Assembly: GCA_040387515.1 (NCBI GenBank)
Contig: JAZKDP010000018.1
Location: 1 to 64,000, forward strand
Reading direction: 5' to 3'
DNA from: Methylotenera_A sp040387515
Lineage (GTDB): Bacteria > Pseudomonadota > Gammaproteobacteria > Burkholderiales > Methylophilaceae
DNA: 64,000 nt
Part shown: positions 7,283-16,823 of the stretch, piece after piece
Layout of the letters: every line of letters begins with the position of its first letter
How positions within the stretch are numbered: position 1 is the stretch's first letter
The notes under the pieces: model-generated
What the model was told of the DNA's origin: nothing
Databases searched by the model: none
What the model saw: the letters and a program-made list of their open reading frames with translations, nothing else
Program-made: the position numbers and the translations under genes

Positions 7283-8347
7283 CTACTTTGAGGCTGGCGG
7301 TTGCTGATTCATGATTGTTTGACTACTAAAAGGTTGATCTCTCAACCTTTCTGCAAGTGCTTTAGATTCTTCTTTACGCTTTTCTGTGTACTGCAAAATA
7401 TTTTCCAGTTGCGCTGCAGAAGGCAAAGCGGGGTCGTTAGGTAGTTTTGATAACTTTTCAAAACTTTCTTCATAAGGCTCACTAATCAGATAATCGATCT
7501 TACCCGCCAGCTCATCCAAGGTTGATTTACCTTGTTTACCTTCATGCTGAATTTCTAACCATGAGCGATTAATTGCCTGATCTTGGTATAAAAACGCATT
7601 AATTTGGCTACGCACCAACAATTCATCACTCCATCTATATTTGGGCGCAGGAATCAGCTTAATCAGCACAACGGTTGCAAAAACCATCATCACGATGGCA
7701 CTTAAGCTAAACTTAATTGGCATACTTCGCGCAGTGATGGTTTGTGAAAAAACAATACTTGCCAATATACCCGTCACAAATCCGCCGATATGCGCTGCAT
7801 TATCAATGCCTGGAATAATAAAACCCAACACAATGGTTAATGCAGAAAAAGCTAAACCACCGCCAAACAACCAACGAAACTCATGCGTAGATATAGCAGC
7901 TCGTTCGCGCCATAGAAAGATGAATGCGGCGCCGTAAATACCAAAAATCGCACCCGATGCGCCGCCAGAAACCGCTGAGTTGCCTTGCACAACCAGCGAA
8001 ACCAAATTACCGCACAAACCGCTTACCAGATAAATACAGAGAAAACGCCAATGTCCATACATGCGCTCAACCAACTGCCCAGCATCCCAAAGCGCAAAAC
8101 TATTTAACGCCAAATGTACTGCTCCAAAATGTAAAAACATGGCAGTGCCTAGTCGCCACCACTCACCGTCTTGGGTTGCTGGGCCAAAATTAGCGCCCCA
8201 ATTAAGTTGTATGCCATTGGGTGAATGCCAAAAGCCCGCGCCACCAAATAACATGGCAATAAAAACCAGCACGTTAATGCTGGTTAATAGCTTGGTCACG
8301 CCTATTTTCGGAGTGCGCTGAATCAATAGTTCATGAAGAGGTTGCAA
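7283..8347 (-). CDS. Rhomboid family intramembrane serine protease
   Basis: This is an inner-membrane protease with the rhomboid core at about residues 20-205. It has HLALNSFALWDAG (H78, N82 for the oxyanion hole), the nucleophile motif GGASGAIFG (S131) and the catalytic His in AAHIGG (H186). A C-terminal tail of about 130 residues is mostly soluble and helical, with a region rich in Glu and Lys. It has six to seven membrane segments. The start is a TTG at 8347 preceded by GGAA; no in-frame ATG exists before the membrane core. Substrates are unknown and neighbours give no hint. A short inverted repeat (8472-8493) lies in the region shared with the divergent DUF1993 gene. Confidence 0.9.
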   Translation of the reverse strand: MQPLHELLIQRTPKIGVTKLLTSINVLVFIAMLFGGAGFWHSPNGIQLNWGANFGPATQDGEWWRLGTAMFLHFGAVHLALNSFALWDAGQLVERMYGHWRFLCIYLVSGLCGNLVSLVVQGNSAVSGGASGAIFGIYGAAFIFLWRERAAISTHEFRWLFGGGLAFSALTIVLGFIIPGIDNAAHIGGFVTGILASIVFSQTITARSMPIKFSLSAIVMMVFATVVLIKLIPAPKYRWSDELLVRSQINAFLYQDQAINRSWLEIQHEGKQGKSTLDELAGKIDYLISEPYEESFEKLSKLPNDPALPSAAQLENILQYTEKRKEESKALAERLRDQPFSSQTIMNQQPPASK

Positions 8348-8537
8348 GGTAATTCCAACTGATTAAGTGTATAAATATGTAGGCCATTTGTGATCAAACC
8401 ATCTGAGCATTTATCACAGTTAATAGTTTAATTTAAACTGCATGATAAAAGCGTTTAATGTCGGGTGATTCGTACTAGGCTGATAATTAGTACTAAAATA
8501 GCCCAATAATTTCACACCCATCCTTTAGGAATTCGTC

Positions 8538-9047
8538 ATGTTATCAATGTTTGATGCCACCATATCACCACTAAGCCGCACTTTAAAAAACTTAAGCCAT
8601 ATTCTAAAAAAAGGCGAAGAATATGCAGATGCAAAAAAATTCGAACATAGTGTTTTACTAAACGCGCGACTTTTTCCTGATATGTACCCACTAATACGCC
8701 AGGTACAAATTGCCACCGACATGAGCAAAGGCGCTGCAGCTAGACTAGCCGGTGTTGATATTCCGAATTACGAAGACACTGAAACGACTTTTGCAGAACT
8801 GTATGCACGCATCGCTAAAACGCTGGGTTTTATTGCAGCTATTCAGGCTGAACAGTTAATGGATGCTGAAACGCGCGACATTACCGTTACCGTGCGTAAA
8901 GTTGAGCTTAAATTTACAGGGCAAGATTATTTACTTAAATGGGTGATGCCAAACGTGTATTTTCATGCCGCCACTGCATATAACATCTTGCGACATAACG
9001 GTGTCGAACTCGGCAAACCCGATTTTTTAAGAATCAATAAAGATTAG
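8538..9047 (+). CDS. DUF1993 domain protein
   Basis: This soluble protein of 169 residues matches the DUF1993 family in length and layout: an N-terminal SPLSRTLKNLSHILKKGEEYA helix, the RLFPDMYPLIRQVQIATDMSKGAAARLAG segment, and a C-terminal YFHAATAYNILRHNGVELGKPDFL segment. The conserved His residues near the end suggest a DinB-like four-helix bundle. The biochemical role is unknown. AGGA precedes the ATG. It is monocistronic and converges on the diguanylate cyclase gene. Confidence 0.85.
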   Translation: MLSMFDATISPLSRTLKNLSHILKKGEEYADAKKFEHSVLLNARLFPDMYPLIRQVQIATDMSKGAAARLAGVDIPNYEDTETTFAELYARIAKTLGFIAAIQAEQLMDAETRDITVTVRKVELKFTGQDYLLKWVMPNVYFHAATAYNILRHNGVELGKPDFLRINKD

Positions 9048-9055
9048 TAATCTGC

Positions 9056-9997
9056 TTAATGGCTGCTAACAACACAGTTTCGGCCTTTTTGTTTTGCCTG
9101 ATAAAGCCGTCTATCGACTTCATGAATAAAAGTCAGCGCTCCTTCATCTGCCTGCGGAATCACAGTGCCTACGCCGATACTAATCGTCAGGATCTGGCTT
9201 ACCCCTGATTTTGCATGCAAAATTTGCTCTTTAAAAATCAGCTGATGACAGCGCTCAGCTACTTTTTTTGCATCAGTTTCATCCGTTTCAGGCAACACAA
9301 TCACAAATTCCTCACCACCAAAGCGTGCGCAGAAATCGCGTGAGCGTGTGGCGGCTTTGCTTAAAACCTGCGCTACACGCTTTAAACAATCATCACCCTG
9401 AACATGCCCATAATGATCGTTATATTGTTTAAAATAATCAATATCTAACATAATGATTGAAAGTGGTTGGCTATTACGGCGCGCATTCACCCACTCCGCT
9501 TCCAGAATCGAATCAAACATGCGGCGATTGGCAACCCCAGTTAAACCATCTTTAAATGAAAATTCTTCCAGTTTTTTCTGTAGTGTGATTAATTTTTCTT
9601 CAGTTTTTTTGTGTTCGCTAATATCAAACATAAAGCCGACTAACGACTCAACTTCACCTTGCGCGTTACGAATCACATGCACCACATCGCGAATCCACAC
9701 ATAGGTTCCATCCTTAGTTAGTGCGCGATAGTCTGCTTCATGGTCTATACCGTCTTTCGATTTAGAAATACAATAATTAGCCACCCATTCCTTGTCATCA
9801 GGGTGCATTCTATCCACCCAATCTTGCGATGTCACCCAACTGGATTGCGACCAGCCGAGTACGCTTTCTATTTGTGGGCCAATATAGGCAAAATGCATGG
9901 TGCTCCAATCCAACTTCCAAGGAATCGCCTTGGTGGATTCTAATAACGCTTTATAAACAGCACTGTCTGGCTCATTATTTTGTGTTGCATCTATCAT
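9056..9997 (-). CDS. PAS-domain diguanylate cyclase
   Basis: A PAS fold with PAC motif (about residues 20-130, SLVGFMFDISEHKK) is joined by a short coiled linker to a GGDEF domain (about 145-310). The active site is FGGEEF, and RSRD five residues before it forms the inhibitory I-site, so the enzyme should make cyclic di-GMP and be product-inhibited. Mg/GTP residues in MLDIDYFKQYNDHYGH are intact. There is no membrane segment, so it is a cytoplasmic sensor. The PAS ligand is unknown. There is no EAL domain. Confidence 0.94.
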   Translation of the reverse strand: MIDATQNNEPDSAVYKALLESTKAIPWKLDWSTMHFAYIGPQIESVLGWSQSSWVTSQDWVDRMHPDDKEWVANYCISKSKDGIDHEADYRALTKDGTYVWIRDVVHVIRNAQGEVESLVGFMFDISEHKKTEEKLITLQKKLEEFSFKDGLTGVANRRMFDSILEAEWVNARRNSQPLSIIMLDIDYFKQYNDHYGHVQGDDCLKRVAQVLSKAATRSRDFCARFGGEEFVIVLPETDETDAKKVAERCHQLIFKEQILHAKSGVSQILTISIGVGTVIPQADEGALTFIHEVDRRLYQAKQKGRNCVVSSH

Positions 9998-10223
9998 TTT
10001 TCATTCCAAAAACTTTAAAATTCACTGTATTAACGGTCTTACAATAATCATACGCTTAAAGAAAATCCATTTAAAAAGCTTCAACCTTATCCGTCATATT
10101 TCTGTGTCTATTGATGCCAAACTGGTCATTTGTGTGCAAAAAACACACATTTACCAATCGCTTCAGACCGATTAAACTCAAGCATCATCATTTTTCGATG
10201 CAATATTTGATTAAGTTAATAAC

Positions 10224-10652
10224 ATGATACGCAGACATTTAAAAATTTTCGTGACTTTGGTGATTTTTTTAGCTGTTGGTTTTGGCTTTGTGCTGTATCA
10301 AAAAGATTCAACGCAACCAATTCCATTCACAGCTGCGCAAAAAACCTTGATGCAGATAGGCGACAGATGTGTGGGCATTGCCGAAAATAGCGTTGCCGAT
10401 AAATGGGCGATAGTTGCGTTTCAGCAACTGGAAATTCAAGGCAATAAAGCTAACGTGGTCATAAGCTGTATGCGGGATAATGGATATATAGAAAATCCGG
10501 CCTGGTTAAAATATGCCCAAGCTATTGCCAAATCTGAAGCGCAAAAAAGCAATATCTCAGTAAACGAGGCCTTAACTGCTTTGGGCCGTAGCGATATGCA
10601 AGTATTCAGTACAGATAAAAGTCGGCCTGTTTATTGGGTTAAGCAAAAATAA
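10224..10652 (+). CDS. Membrane-anchored hypothetical protein
   Basis: I do not recognise this 142-residue protein. One N-terminal hydrophobic segment (about residues 8-26, IFVTLVIFLAVGFGFVLY) acts as a signal anchor, leaving a periplasmic domain of about 115 residues. That domain has two cysteines (in DRCVGI and ISCMRDN) that could form a disulfide. The mid-part (KWAIVAFQQLEI...ANVVISCMRDNGY) looks like a small alpha/beta fold. No conserved catalytic pattern is visible and neighbours are unrelated. The codon pattern is normal for the region, so it is probably a real gene. Confidence 0.65.
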   Translation: MIRRHLKIFVTLVIFLAVGFGFVLYQKDSTQPIPFTAAQKTLMQIGDRCVGIAENSVADKWAIVAFQQLEIQGNKANVVISCMRDNGYIENPAWLKYAQAIAKSEAQKSNISVNEALTALGRSDMQVFSTDKSRPVYWVKQK

Positions 10653-10685
10653 GGCATTTTAAATGCGCACTGGTTGTGATGAACG

Positions 10686-11939
10686 CTAGTCTATGGTTTC
10701 CCAAGCATTAATCACTTTATCCGGCGCTAATTGCGCATAATGATATGCGCGCCCGCCTAACCACAAACAAAGCCCGATGACCGCAAAGGCAAGTTGACCA
10801 AGGGCTAGCCATAACACCGAATGCAGCAAAAATGGCGCAATTAACCCTGCCACAACTGCACCCAACATGGTTTGTGTGAACGATTGGCAAGAAGCCACCG
10901 TACCACGAATATTGGGAAACAAATCCATCACCAACAACGTGAGCGTTGGCGCAACAAGTGACATACCAAACGTGTAAAAGAATAGCGGAATCACCGACCA
11001 GGGAATCGCTGGTGGATAAAACAGGTGATACAACACATTAGCCAGTGACGCGCCTATCAGCAGCAGATAACCTATAGACATGATTTTACCAACCGATAAC
11101 TTACCAGCAAATCGATTAGCCGTTAGTGCGCCTAAAAAGATACCGCCAACCGCTGGAATAAACTGCCACGCAAATTGATCTGGCCCCAAACCTAAATGCT
11201 GTGTAATAAACACAGGCGCGGCTGCAACATACAAAAATAAACCCGCAAAATTAAACGCGATTGCCCCTGCTTTTAACTGAAATATTGGCGAACGAAATAC
11301 TTGCTTGTAACTAGCCGCCAAAAATTGTGGGTTAAATGGCGTGCGTTTTTCTAGCGGCAATGTTTCGGGCAATTTTTTGTAGCAATACCAAAGCAGCAAA
11401 GCCGTATAAACAAATAATGCTAAGAAAATCGTGCGCCAGTCATATAGTTTCACTATCCAGCCACCAAAAATTGGCGCAATTGCGGGCGCGATGGCAAATA
11501 TCATAGTCACTAGCGATAATAATCGCGCTGCGGGCACATCTGAATAAAGGTCGCGAATAATCGCCCGGCCAACCACTACACCAGCGCCTGCGGATAGACC
11601 TTGCAGCATTCGAAATGCCCACAAATATTCCACCGTATGCGATGCTGCGCAACCCAAGGTCGCCACCGCAAATACGGCTAACGACATCAAAATAATATTG
11701 CGCCGGCCAAACGCATCGGACAGTGAGCCATGCCACAAAATCATAATGGCAAACGAAAACATATACGCCGTCAGCGTTTGCTGTACTTGAATCAAGCTGG
11801 TGCCCAACGAAGCTTCAATTGCAGGAAAAGCGGGCAAATAAGTATCCACCGAAAATGGACCAAGCATGGCTAAACCCGCCAACATTAAGGCCAGCATGTT
11901 GCTAGTAGGTAACGGAATGGCTTTTGGATTTGTTTGCAT
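10686..11939 (-). CDS. Bcr/CflA family drug efflux MFS transporter
   Basis: This inner-membrane protein of 417 residues has 12 predicted segments. The A-motif is LSDAFGRRNIILMS after segment 2, and DTYLPAFPAIEASLG follows segment 1, a hallmark of the Bcr/CflA group (bicyclomycin, chloramphenicol). Segment 5 contains the antiporter C-motif-like AIAPAIAPIFGGWI. It should export small molecules by proton antiport; the natural substrate is unknown. The gene stands alone, and the downstream LysR gene lies on the same strand but is separated by over 100 bases. Confidence 0.9.
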   Translation of the reverse strand: MQTNPKAIPLPTSNMLALMLAGLAMLGPFSVDTYLPAFPAIEASLGTSLIQVQQTLTAYMFSFAIMILWHGSLSDAFGRRNIILMSLAVFAVATLGCAASHTVEYLWAFRMLQGLSAGAGVVVGRAIIRDLYSDVPAARLLSLVTMIFAIAPAIAPIFGGWIVKLYDWRTIFLALFVYTALLLWYCYKKLPETLPLEKRTPFNPQFLAASYKQVFRSPIFQLKAGAIAFNFAGLFLYVAAAPVFITQHLGLGPDQFAWQFIPAVGGIFLGALTANRFAGKLSVGKIMSIGYLLLIGASLANVLYHLFYPPAIPWSVIPLFFYTFGMSLVAPTLTLLVMDLFPNIRGTVASCQSFTQTMLGAVVAGLIAPFLLHSVLWLALGQLAFAVIGLCLWLGGRAYHYAQLAPDKVINAWETID

Positions 11940-12062
11940 GCGTTTTATAATGTTGGCAGATTGAATAATTGGGTTAAATGCATTGTAAATATCTTAGCTT
12001 AATACACACCATTAAAAAACCAATATAGCTTGGTTGATATAACCTAGTCTATATAATTGGGC

Positions 12063-12965
12063 TTAATACAATTTGCTGTCGCCTAACACTTTCACCAAAT
12101 AATCAAACACTATTCTGACGCGCTCTGCCACGGGACCTCGCTGTGGGCGATATACATAAACGCCCCAAGGAGTTGGCGACTGTTCTGGCAACACAGGTAC
12201 CAACTGGCCACTCAGAATATATTTTTCGCACAGAAAATCACCCAGTTGCCCATAACCAATGCCGGCAAGCACAGCTGATAACTCGGCTTCAGGGTCATCG
12301 GTGACAAATGCAGGTGTAGTCGAAAAACCATCTGATGCATTCGCAAAAGACCATGGCCACATTCTGCCTGTATTTAAATCGATTAAACCTGTGTAGGGCA
12401 TTTGGCAGAGATCACTTACTTGTTTTGGCATGCCCGTTTTTGCAATAAGTTCAGGCGAACCAACAATATGAAACTTCATTTCATTTACTCGTCTGGCCAC
12501 ATTTCTATTGTTGCTAAAAAAACCTACGCGTACGCCAATATCCATCTGGTCAGCCACTACGTTATCAATTAGGTTAGAAAATCTTAAATCAAACTGAATG
12601 CCCGGATGCTCTTTTAAAAAATCCGTCAGCGCTGGTAGCAAATACTGTTGACCTAGCGAATTAGGCATGGTGATTTTAACCAAGCCTTCTATGCGCTGCG
12701 GGTATGGAGTTTTGTTAAGCTGAAAAAGCGCATCGATTTGGTCAATCACGCCTTCACTTTTCTGTGCCATCTGCTTACCAAATTCGGTAATAGTGGTATT
12801 GCGTGTGCTTCGATAAAATAGCGGTTCGCCTAACAATTCTTCAAGCTCTTTGATGGCACGTGTGACGGATTGCGGGGAAATGCCCAGCCTGACTGAGGCT
12901 TCTTTAAAGTTTGAAGACTCTGCGACCACTTTAAAAATTCGTAACATTTCTAGTTGATTTTGCAT
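12063..12965 (-). CDS. LysR-type regulator beside the IorAB-type genes
   Basis: The N-terminal winged helix-turn-helix (residues 1-60: MLRIFKVVAESSNFKEAS, then ISPQSVTRAIKELEELLGEPLFYR) and the substrate-binding half are standard for a LysR protein of 300 residues. I chose the ATG at 12965; a GTG six codons earlier overlaps the operator. It diverges from the two molybdo-oxidoreductase genes, and a 25-bp palindrome sits immediately upstream of its start, so it probably controls that pair and itself. The inducer is unknown. Confidence 0.88.
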   Translation of the reverse strand: MQNQLEMLRIFKVVAESSNFKEASVRLGISPQSVTRAIKELEELLGEPLFYRSTRNTTITEFGKQMAQKSEGVIDQIDALFQLNKTPYPQRIEGLVKITMPNSLGQQYLLPALTDFLKEHPGIQFDLRFSNLIDNVVADQMDIGVRVGFFSNNRNVARRVNEMKFHIVGSPELIAKTGMPKQVSDLCQMPYTGLIDLNTGRMWPWSFANASDGFSTTPAFVTDDPEAELSAVLAGIGYGQLGDFLCEKYILSGQLVPVLPEQSPTPWGVYVYRPQRGPVAERVRIVFDYLVKVLGDSKLY

Positions 12966-12981
12966 ACGACCACTAATCCAC

Positions 12982-13006
12982 AATTTGGAATTATCAATTC
13001 CAAATT
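12982..13006. promoter_or_regulatory. 25-bp palindrome, probable LysR operator
   Basis: The arms AATTTGGAATT and AATTCCAAATT are perfect, with a 3-base centre. It lies between the divergent LysR gene and the molybdo-oxidoreductase operon. The position, directly at the regulator start, suggests autoregulation. Confidence 0.65.
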
Positions 13007-13146
13007 ATTCCATATTATGACTATTAACACTATGCGATTATGTTGCTTGAATTTAAAATAGTTTTAAGTAATTTTTAAGATAAATTATTTTTAAATATAA
13101 ATAGATAACAAAAACTAGAAGTAACAAAATCAAGGAGCCGTGCATC

Positions 13147-13605
13147 ATGATCACTTTGAATATTAATGGCAAGGAACAGCAGCTTGATGTGCCAGATGAC
13201 ATGCCGATTTTATGGGCATTAAGGGATGTAGCACATCTGACTGGCACCAAGTTCGGCTGCGGCATGGCTCAATGCGGTGCGTGTACCGTGCATCTAGATG
13301 GTCAAGCTATACGTTCATGCATCACGCCAATTAGCGCGGCAGCTGGTAAAAAAATCACCACCATTGAAGAGATGCAAAACGACAAAATTGGACAAGCGGT
13401 GCAAGCAGCGTGGAGTGAAATTGATGTCGTGCAATGTGGCTACTGCCAATCAGGCCAAATCATGTCAGCCACAGCCTTGCTCGCTACCAACACAAAACCG
13501 ACTGACGCCGATATTGATGCTGCGATGAGCGGCAATATTTGTCGTTGTGGTACTTATCCACGCATTCGCGCTGCCATTCACAATGCTGCAAGCAAGTTAG
13601 CTTAA
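13147..13605 (+). CDS. [2Fe-2S] subunit of an IorAB-type molybdenum hydroxylase
   Basis: This small electron-transfer subunit has 152 residues. C38, C43, C46 and C58 bind a plant-ferredoxin-type cluster and C97, C100, C132 and C134 bind the second (QCGYCQSGQ, ICRCG). The length and the lack of any N-terminal extension match isoquinoline 1-oxidoreductase subunit alpha and related aldehyde oxidases. It should carry electrons from the molybdenum subunit encoded next, probably to a cytochrome since no FAD gene is present here. Strong AAGGAG sites precede both genes. It may be exported by riding with the Tat-dependent large subunit. The substrate is unknown. Confidence 0.92.
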   Translation: MITLNINGKEQQLDVPDDMPILWALRDVAHLTGTKFGCGMAQCGACTVHLDGQAIRSCITPISAAAGKKITTIEEMQNDKIGQAVQAAWSEIDVVQCGYCQSGQIMSATALLATNTKPTDADIDAAMSGNICRCGTYPRIRAAIHNAASKLA

Positions 13606-13615
13606 GGAGCCGACC

Positions 13616-15814
13616 ATGAACGCACCTTTAAACACCCCGTTAAATATTTCAAGACGTACTTTTATTAAAGCTGGCGCGCTGGTAGTTGGCGGCTTAGTGA
13701 TTGCGTTCTCTATTCCGCACGCCAAACGCTTTTTAATGCCCGGTTCTGCAGCAGATACAACAGCAGACGCGGCCAAAGATGCGGCAAAATTGCCTACGCC
13801 AAATGCCTATTTGCGTATTGGTACGGATAACACGATTACTGTGATGCTTGCCCACAGCGAGATGGGACAGGGAATTTGGACAACATTGCCCATGCTAATC
13901 GCCGAAGAATTGGATGCAGACTGGAGCAAGATTAAAGTAGAACATGCTTCTGCTGCACCAGAATATATTCATACCGCTTATGGCATCCAGATAACAGGCG
14001 GATCTTCTACCACTTGGTCAGAATTCGACCGTTATCGTCAAGCTGGCGCATTAACACGTGCACTATTAATCAGTGCTGCGGCTGAGAAATTAGGCGTTTC
14101 TGCCGACAGCCTTAAAACAGAGAATGGCTTTGTGATTAGCGGCGATAACAAAATCAGTTATGGCGATCTAGCCGAGGCCGCAGCCAAACTCGAAACACCA
14201 AAGGCCATTACGTTAAAAGAACCTAAAGATTGGAAGATTATTGGCAAAGCCACTAAACGTTTAGATGGCCCAGAAAAAATAAATGGCACAGCGATTTTTG
14301 GCCAGGATATTCAGTTTGATGGCTTGATGACAGCAATGGTTGCGCGTTCACCAGTGTTTGGCGGAACCGTTAAAAGCTTTGATGCAACTGCTGCCAAACA
14401 AATAAAAGGCGTGCGCCAAGTGGTGCAAGTCCCCACTGGCGTCGCGGTAATTGCAGATAATTATTGGGCTGCGAAAAAAGGCCGTGAGGCGCTAAAAGTA
14501 GATTGGGATTTAGGCGAAAATGCCAGCCTTGATTCAAAAGCTTTGTTGGCAGAATACAAAAAAATGGCTGCAACAACAGGGTTAATCGCAGCGAAAGCGG
14601 GTGACAATAAAACCGCCATGGCTAAAGCAGAAAAATTCGTTGAAGCAGAATATGCACTGCCTTATTTAGCGCACTCGCCAATGGAGCCGCTGAACTGCTC
14701 AGTAAAAATAGAAAAAGATGGTTGTGAGATTTGGACTGGCACGCAAATGCAAGGTACTGATCAAACAGCTGCGGCAAAGATACTTGGCTTAAAACCTGAG
14801 CAAGTCAAAATTCATACTTTATTCTTGGGTGGTGGTTTCGGTCGCCGTGCTAATCCAGCCGCCGATTTTGTGTCAGAAGCCGTGCAAGTCGCCAAAGCAG
14901 CTGGTGTTCCTGTGAAAACGGTATGGAGCCGCGAAGATGATGTGAAAGGCGGCTATTACCGCCCTATGTTTGTCCATAAAGCCAAAATTGCTTTAGATGC
15001 AAATGGCATGCCGTCCGCTTGGGAGCATGTGGCTGTTGGTCAATCCATCATGTTGGGCACACCATTTGAAGCGTTTCAAATCAAAGATGGTATTGATACC
15101 ACCTCTGTAGAGGGCACTGCGGATTCACCTTATTTAAAAAATATTCCCAATTACCAAATAAGCTTGCACACGGCCAAAACTAAAGTGCCAGTACTTTGGT
15201 GGCGTTCAGTTGGGCACAGCCACACTGCATTTGTGATGGAAAGTTTGATTGATGAACTTGCGCATACTGCGAAAAAAGACCCATTAGAATATCGCCGTGC
15301 ATTGCTTAAAGGTCACCCGCGGCATTTAGCGGCGCTTAATTTAGCTGCTGAAAAAGCAGATTGGGATAAACCACTACCAAAAGGCGTATTCCGCGGTATT
15401 GCAGTGCATGAATCGTTTGGTAGTTTTGTGGCACAGATTGCTGAGGTTTCAGTTAATGAGGGCGAAGTCAAAGTACATCGCATGGTTTCTGCCATCGATT
15501 GTGGTCTTGCGGTAAATCCTGATTCACTTACAGCACAAATCGAATCATCAATTTCATTTGGTTTAGGTGCCGCCATGCAAAGCGAAATCACCTTTAAAGA
15601 TGGCATGGTTGAGCAATCTAACTTCAACGATTATCAAGTGATGCGTATGGGTAATATGCCAAAAGTAGAAGTCTATATTGTGCAAAGCACTGAAAAAATG
15701 GGCGGCGTTGGTGAACCAGGTTTACCACCTGTGGCGCCTGCGGTAACGAATGCGATTTTTGCGGCAACAGGTAAGCGAATTCGTACGTTGCCGATTGGGA
15801 ATCAACTTGCTTAG
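13616..15814 (+). CDS. Molybdopterin-binding subunit, IorB-type aldehyde/heterocycle oxidase
   Basis: This catalytic subunit has 732 residues. The N-terminus has a twin-arginine signal (SRRTFIKAGALVVGG, about residues 12-27), so the enzyme is periplasmic. Two aldehyde-oxidase/xanthine-dehydrogenase molybdopterin domains follow, with LGGGFGRR and the near-C-terminal GGVGEPGLPPVAPAV, whose Glu is the conserved active-site base. It hydroxylates aldehydes or N-heterocycles with water as oxygen donor. It lies 10 bases after the iron-sulfur gene in the operon facing the LysR gene. The subfamily name (isoquinoline oxidoreductase) does not prove the substrate; in a methylotroph an aldehyde is as likely. 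Confidence 0.92.
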   Translation: MNAPLNTPLNISRRTFIKAGALVVGGLVIAFSIPHAKRFLMPGSAADTTADAAKDAAKLPTPNAYLRIGTDNTITVMLAHSEMGQGIWTTLPMLIAEELDADWSKIKVEHASAAPEYIHTAYGIQITGGSSTTWSEFDRYRQAGALTRALLISAAAEKLGVSADSLKTENGFVISGDNKISYGDLAEAAAKLETPKAITLKEPKDWKIIGKATKRLDGPEKINGTAIFGQDIQFDGLMTAMVARSPVFGGTVKSFDATAAKQIKGVRQVVQVPTGVAVIADNYWAAKKGREALKVDWDLGENASLDSKALLAEYKKMAATTGLIAAKAGDNKTAMAKAEKFVEAEYALPYLAHSPMEPLNCSVKIEKDGCEIWTGTQMQGTDQTAAAKILGLKPEQVKIHTLFLGGGFGRRANPAADFVSEAVQVAKAAGVPVKTVWSREDDVKGGYYRPMFVHKAKIALDANGMPSAWEHVAVGQSIMLGTPFEAFQIKDGIDTTSVEGTADSPYLKNIPNYQISLHTAKTKVPVLWWRSVGHSHTAFVMESLIDELAHTAKKDPLEYRRALLKGHPRHLAALNLAAEKADWDKPLPKGVFRGIAVHESFGSFVAQIAEVSVNEGEVKVHRMVSAIDCGLAVNPDSLTAQIESSISFGLGAAMQSEITFKDGMVEQSNFNDYQVMRMGNMPKVEVYIVQSTEKMGGVGEPGLPPVAPAVTNAIFAATGKRIRTLPIGNQLA

Positions 15815-16175
15815 ATTTTGAGGGTGCATCAATAAAATTTGATGATTTATAAGTGTTAACTCGCGAGCAGGAATGGCTGTTTATTCGACATCTCACAGCC
15901 ACTTTTAGCTACAGTAAATTTAGATTGCAATACTAAAAATGCATGATAAGCCGGCAGTTACAGCATTAATATGTATGCGCATATTCATCAATAAAATTGC
16001 GCAGCAATCTTGTTGATGTTGTCTGCTATCAGAGAGTAGCTGATTAAAAAGTAGCTTATATGTTGGGTAGTACACAGACAATTAAAATTACTTTTAATAC
16101 TGTAGTAATTCTTAAATGCATCTTTTTGAGACATTTTCTATAGTAAATACTTTTCTTAATATGGGACGATACTGA
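15815..16175. other. 361-base gap between the two molybdo-enzyme operons
   Basis: No gene is visible. Near the left end TGGCTGT (15874) pairs with ACAGCCA (15901) over a 14-base loop and is followed by CTTTT, a weak candidate terminator for the first operon. The remainder is A/T-rich and presumably carries the promoter of the PaoABC-type genes. No clear -35/-10 pair or operator stands out. Confidence 0.5.
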
Positions 16176-16823
16176 ATGACTACATTTGACCCTTCACGGC
16201 GAAAGTTCATCCAAACCACCGCAGTTAGTAGTGGAGCAGTAATCGCTGCCCGACTAACGACTGAGGCGGAGGCTAAGTCAGTTCTTCAACCCAAACAGGT
16301 AACCGAGCCAGCAAAGATTAATATTCTGTTGCGCGTCAACGGTAGCGAGCATCAGTTGATGGTTGATCCACGTATGACTTTATTGGATGCGTTGCGCGAA
16401 CGCTTGCATCTAACTGGCAGCAAGAAAGGTTGTGATCAAGGACAATGTGGCGCCTGTACCGTCATTGTCGACGGACGGCGGATTGTGTCTTGCTTGACTT
16501 TAGCTGTGATGCAGGAAGGGCACGAGATCACCACCATTGAAGGCTTGGGAACGCCCACGAATCTGCATCCGATGCAGGCGGCTTTCATCAAACACGATGG
16601 CTATCAATGCGGCTTCTGTACGCCTGGCCAAATCTGTTCAGCTGTTGCCATGCTGGACGAGGTAAAGGCGGGAGTGCCTAGCCATGTGACAGCCGATCTA
16701 ACTCGCCCCCCCGAAATGAATACTGTTGAGTTTCGTGAACGAATGAGCGGTAACATCTGCCGTTGCGGCGCCTACTCAAACATCCAAGAAGCGATTGCTG
16801 AAGTTGTGGGAGAGCGAGCATGA
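16176..16823 (+). CDS. paoA: Periplasmic aldehyde oxidase, [2Fe-2S] subunit (PaoA-like)
   Basis: This 215-residue iron-sulfur subunit has a twin-arginine signal (SRRKFIQTT, residues 7-15), as in E. coli PaoA/YagT. Cluster ligands are C86, C91, C94, C106 and C145, C148, C195, C197. The signal peptide carries the folded three-subunit enzyme to the periplasm. GGGACG precedes the ATG. The last codons overlap the paoB start (ATGA), showing translational coupling. The gene order FeS-FAD-Mo is the E. coli pao order and differs from the neighbouring two-subunit enzyme, so the two operons are not duplicates. Confidence 0.93.
   Translation: MTTFDPSRRKFIQTTAVSSGAVIAARLTTEAEAKSVLQPKQVTEPAKINILLRVNGSEHQLMVDPRMTLLDALRERLHLTGSKKGCDQGQCGACTVIVDGRRIVSCLTLAVMQEGHEITTIEGLGTPTNLHPMQAAFIKHDGYQCGFCTPGQICSAVAMLDEVKAGVPSHVTADLTRPPEMNTVEFRERMSGNICRCGAYSNIQEAIAEVVGERA

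Noticed and set aside
15874..15901. Hairpin after the IorB-type gene as a firm terminator
   Set aside because: The stem is only 7 bp with a 14-base loop and a short T run, so it is listed only as a weak possibility within the gap.
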